A DNA stretch of 64,000 nucleotides, taken from the NCBI RefSeq assembly GCF_010728155.1, contig NZ_AP022605.1, positions 1,364,001-1,428,000 of the forward strand, in the 5' to 3' direction. This document shows, in pieces, positions 63,910-64,000 of this stretch; the first letter of the stretch is position 1; each line of letters opens with the position of its first letter. The notes under the pieces were generated by a model that was not told where the DNA came from, searched no databases, and saw only the letters and a list, made by a program, of their open reading frames with translations. Source of the stretch: Mycolicibacterium doricum. Lineage in GTDB: Bacteria; Actinomycetota; Actinomycetes; Mycobacteriales; Mycobacteriaceae. Both the position numbers and the translations under genes were made by a program.

Positions 63910-64000
63910 GTGTCTGATTCCGTGTCCGATGCACAGGTAGCCAAGACCGACGTCGTGCTGGTCGGTGCCGGCATCATGAGCGCCACACTCAGTGTTCTGC
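63910..64000 (+). CDS. mqo: Malate:quinone oxidoreductase, 3' truncated by window edge
   Basis: Only 30 codons are present. After a short lead, KTDVVLVGAGIMSATLSVL is the FAD-binding start typical of mycobacterial Mqo (GAGIMSATL). The family oxidises malate to oxaloacetate at the membrane, passing electrons to menaquinone. GTG 63910; AAAAGGACC lies about 10 nt upstream. Position after the hydrolase gene agrees with M. tuberculosis. Confidence 0.8.
   Translation, partial: MSDSVSDAQVAKTDVVLVGAGIMSATLSVL

Overview
The window is from a high-GC actinobacterium, almost certainly a Mycolicibacterium-type (fast-growing, environmental) Mycobacterium. Most of it reproduces the order of the Mycobacterium tuberculosis Rv2898c-to-Rv2852c segment: yraN-yifB-dprA-SIP-xerC, M23 peptidase, rpsB-tsf, pyrH-frr-cdsA-rlmN, the mpt70/mpt83 pair, dxr-rip1-ispG-GNAT, a PBP lipoprotein, map, glnA4-puuD-aldC-SDR, mtr, hydrolase and mqo. 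Lineage assignment rests on these protein families, on mycothione reductase and on fasciclin antigens. No database search was run.

Layout. 1-1.5 kb: right end of a TnpB-type IS200/IS605-like element sitting inside an E1 dehydrogenase gene. 1.5-9.7 kb: CoA-transferase and thioesterase genes, then a minus-strand operon with an Fe(III)-type ABC importer (fbpABC-like) coupled to a rare single-chain adenylation / carrier / membrane acyltransferase protein. 9.9-17.2 kb: HtrA lipoprotein and a dprA/xerC housekeeping block with a lactate monooxygenase. 17.3-20.2 kb: rpsB-tsf with a strong terminator. 20.2-23.5 kb: decay zone with an IS5-family scar, an amidase remnant, and an IS3-family element cleanly inserted in an ABC permease gene. 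23.5-28.4 kb: rest of the MacB-type ABC operon, an APC permease and a copper amine oxidase. 28.4-29.8 kb: glycerate kinase with a broken hydroxyacid dehydrogenase. 30-33.4 kb: pyrH-frr-cdsA-rlmN. 33.8-35.4 kb: DUF2631 protein, a second IS5-family scar and a wrecked photolyase gene. 35.4-47.6 kb: allantoinase-type deacetylase, MPT70/MPT83 with a SigK-like promoter, dxr-rip1-ispG, PBP, map, cobQ. 48.4-53.1 kb: NAGGN osmolyte synthesis pair divergent from a STAS protein across a 14-bp perfect palindrome. 53.3-57.9 kb: gamma-glutamyl polyamine-type catabolic operon with a dead GntR regulator. 57.9-61 kb: ArsR regulator and a cbiMNQO cobalt/nickel importer where M. tuberculosis has nicT. 61-64 kb: sigma-factor scar, mtr, hydrolase, start of mqo.

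Two whole-window features stand out. At least eight genes or gene remnants are broken (E1, amidase, ABC permease, IS3 orfB, hydroxyacid dehydrogenase, photolyase, GntR, ECF sigma factor) among otherwise intact housekeeping genes. There are also several short perfect or near-perfect tandem duplications (14 bp x5, 17 bp x2, 18 bp x2, 28 bp x2.5, 30 bp x2) at gene borders. No tRNA, rRNA or CRISPR array was recognised.
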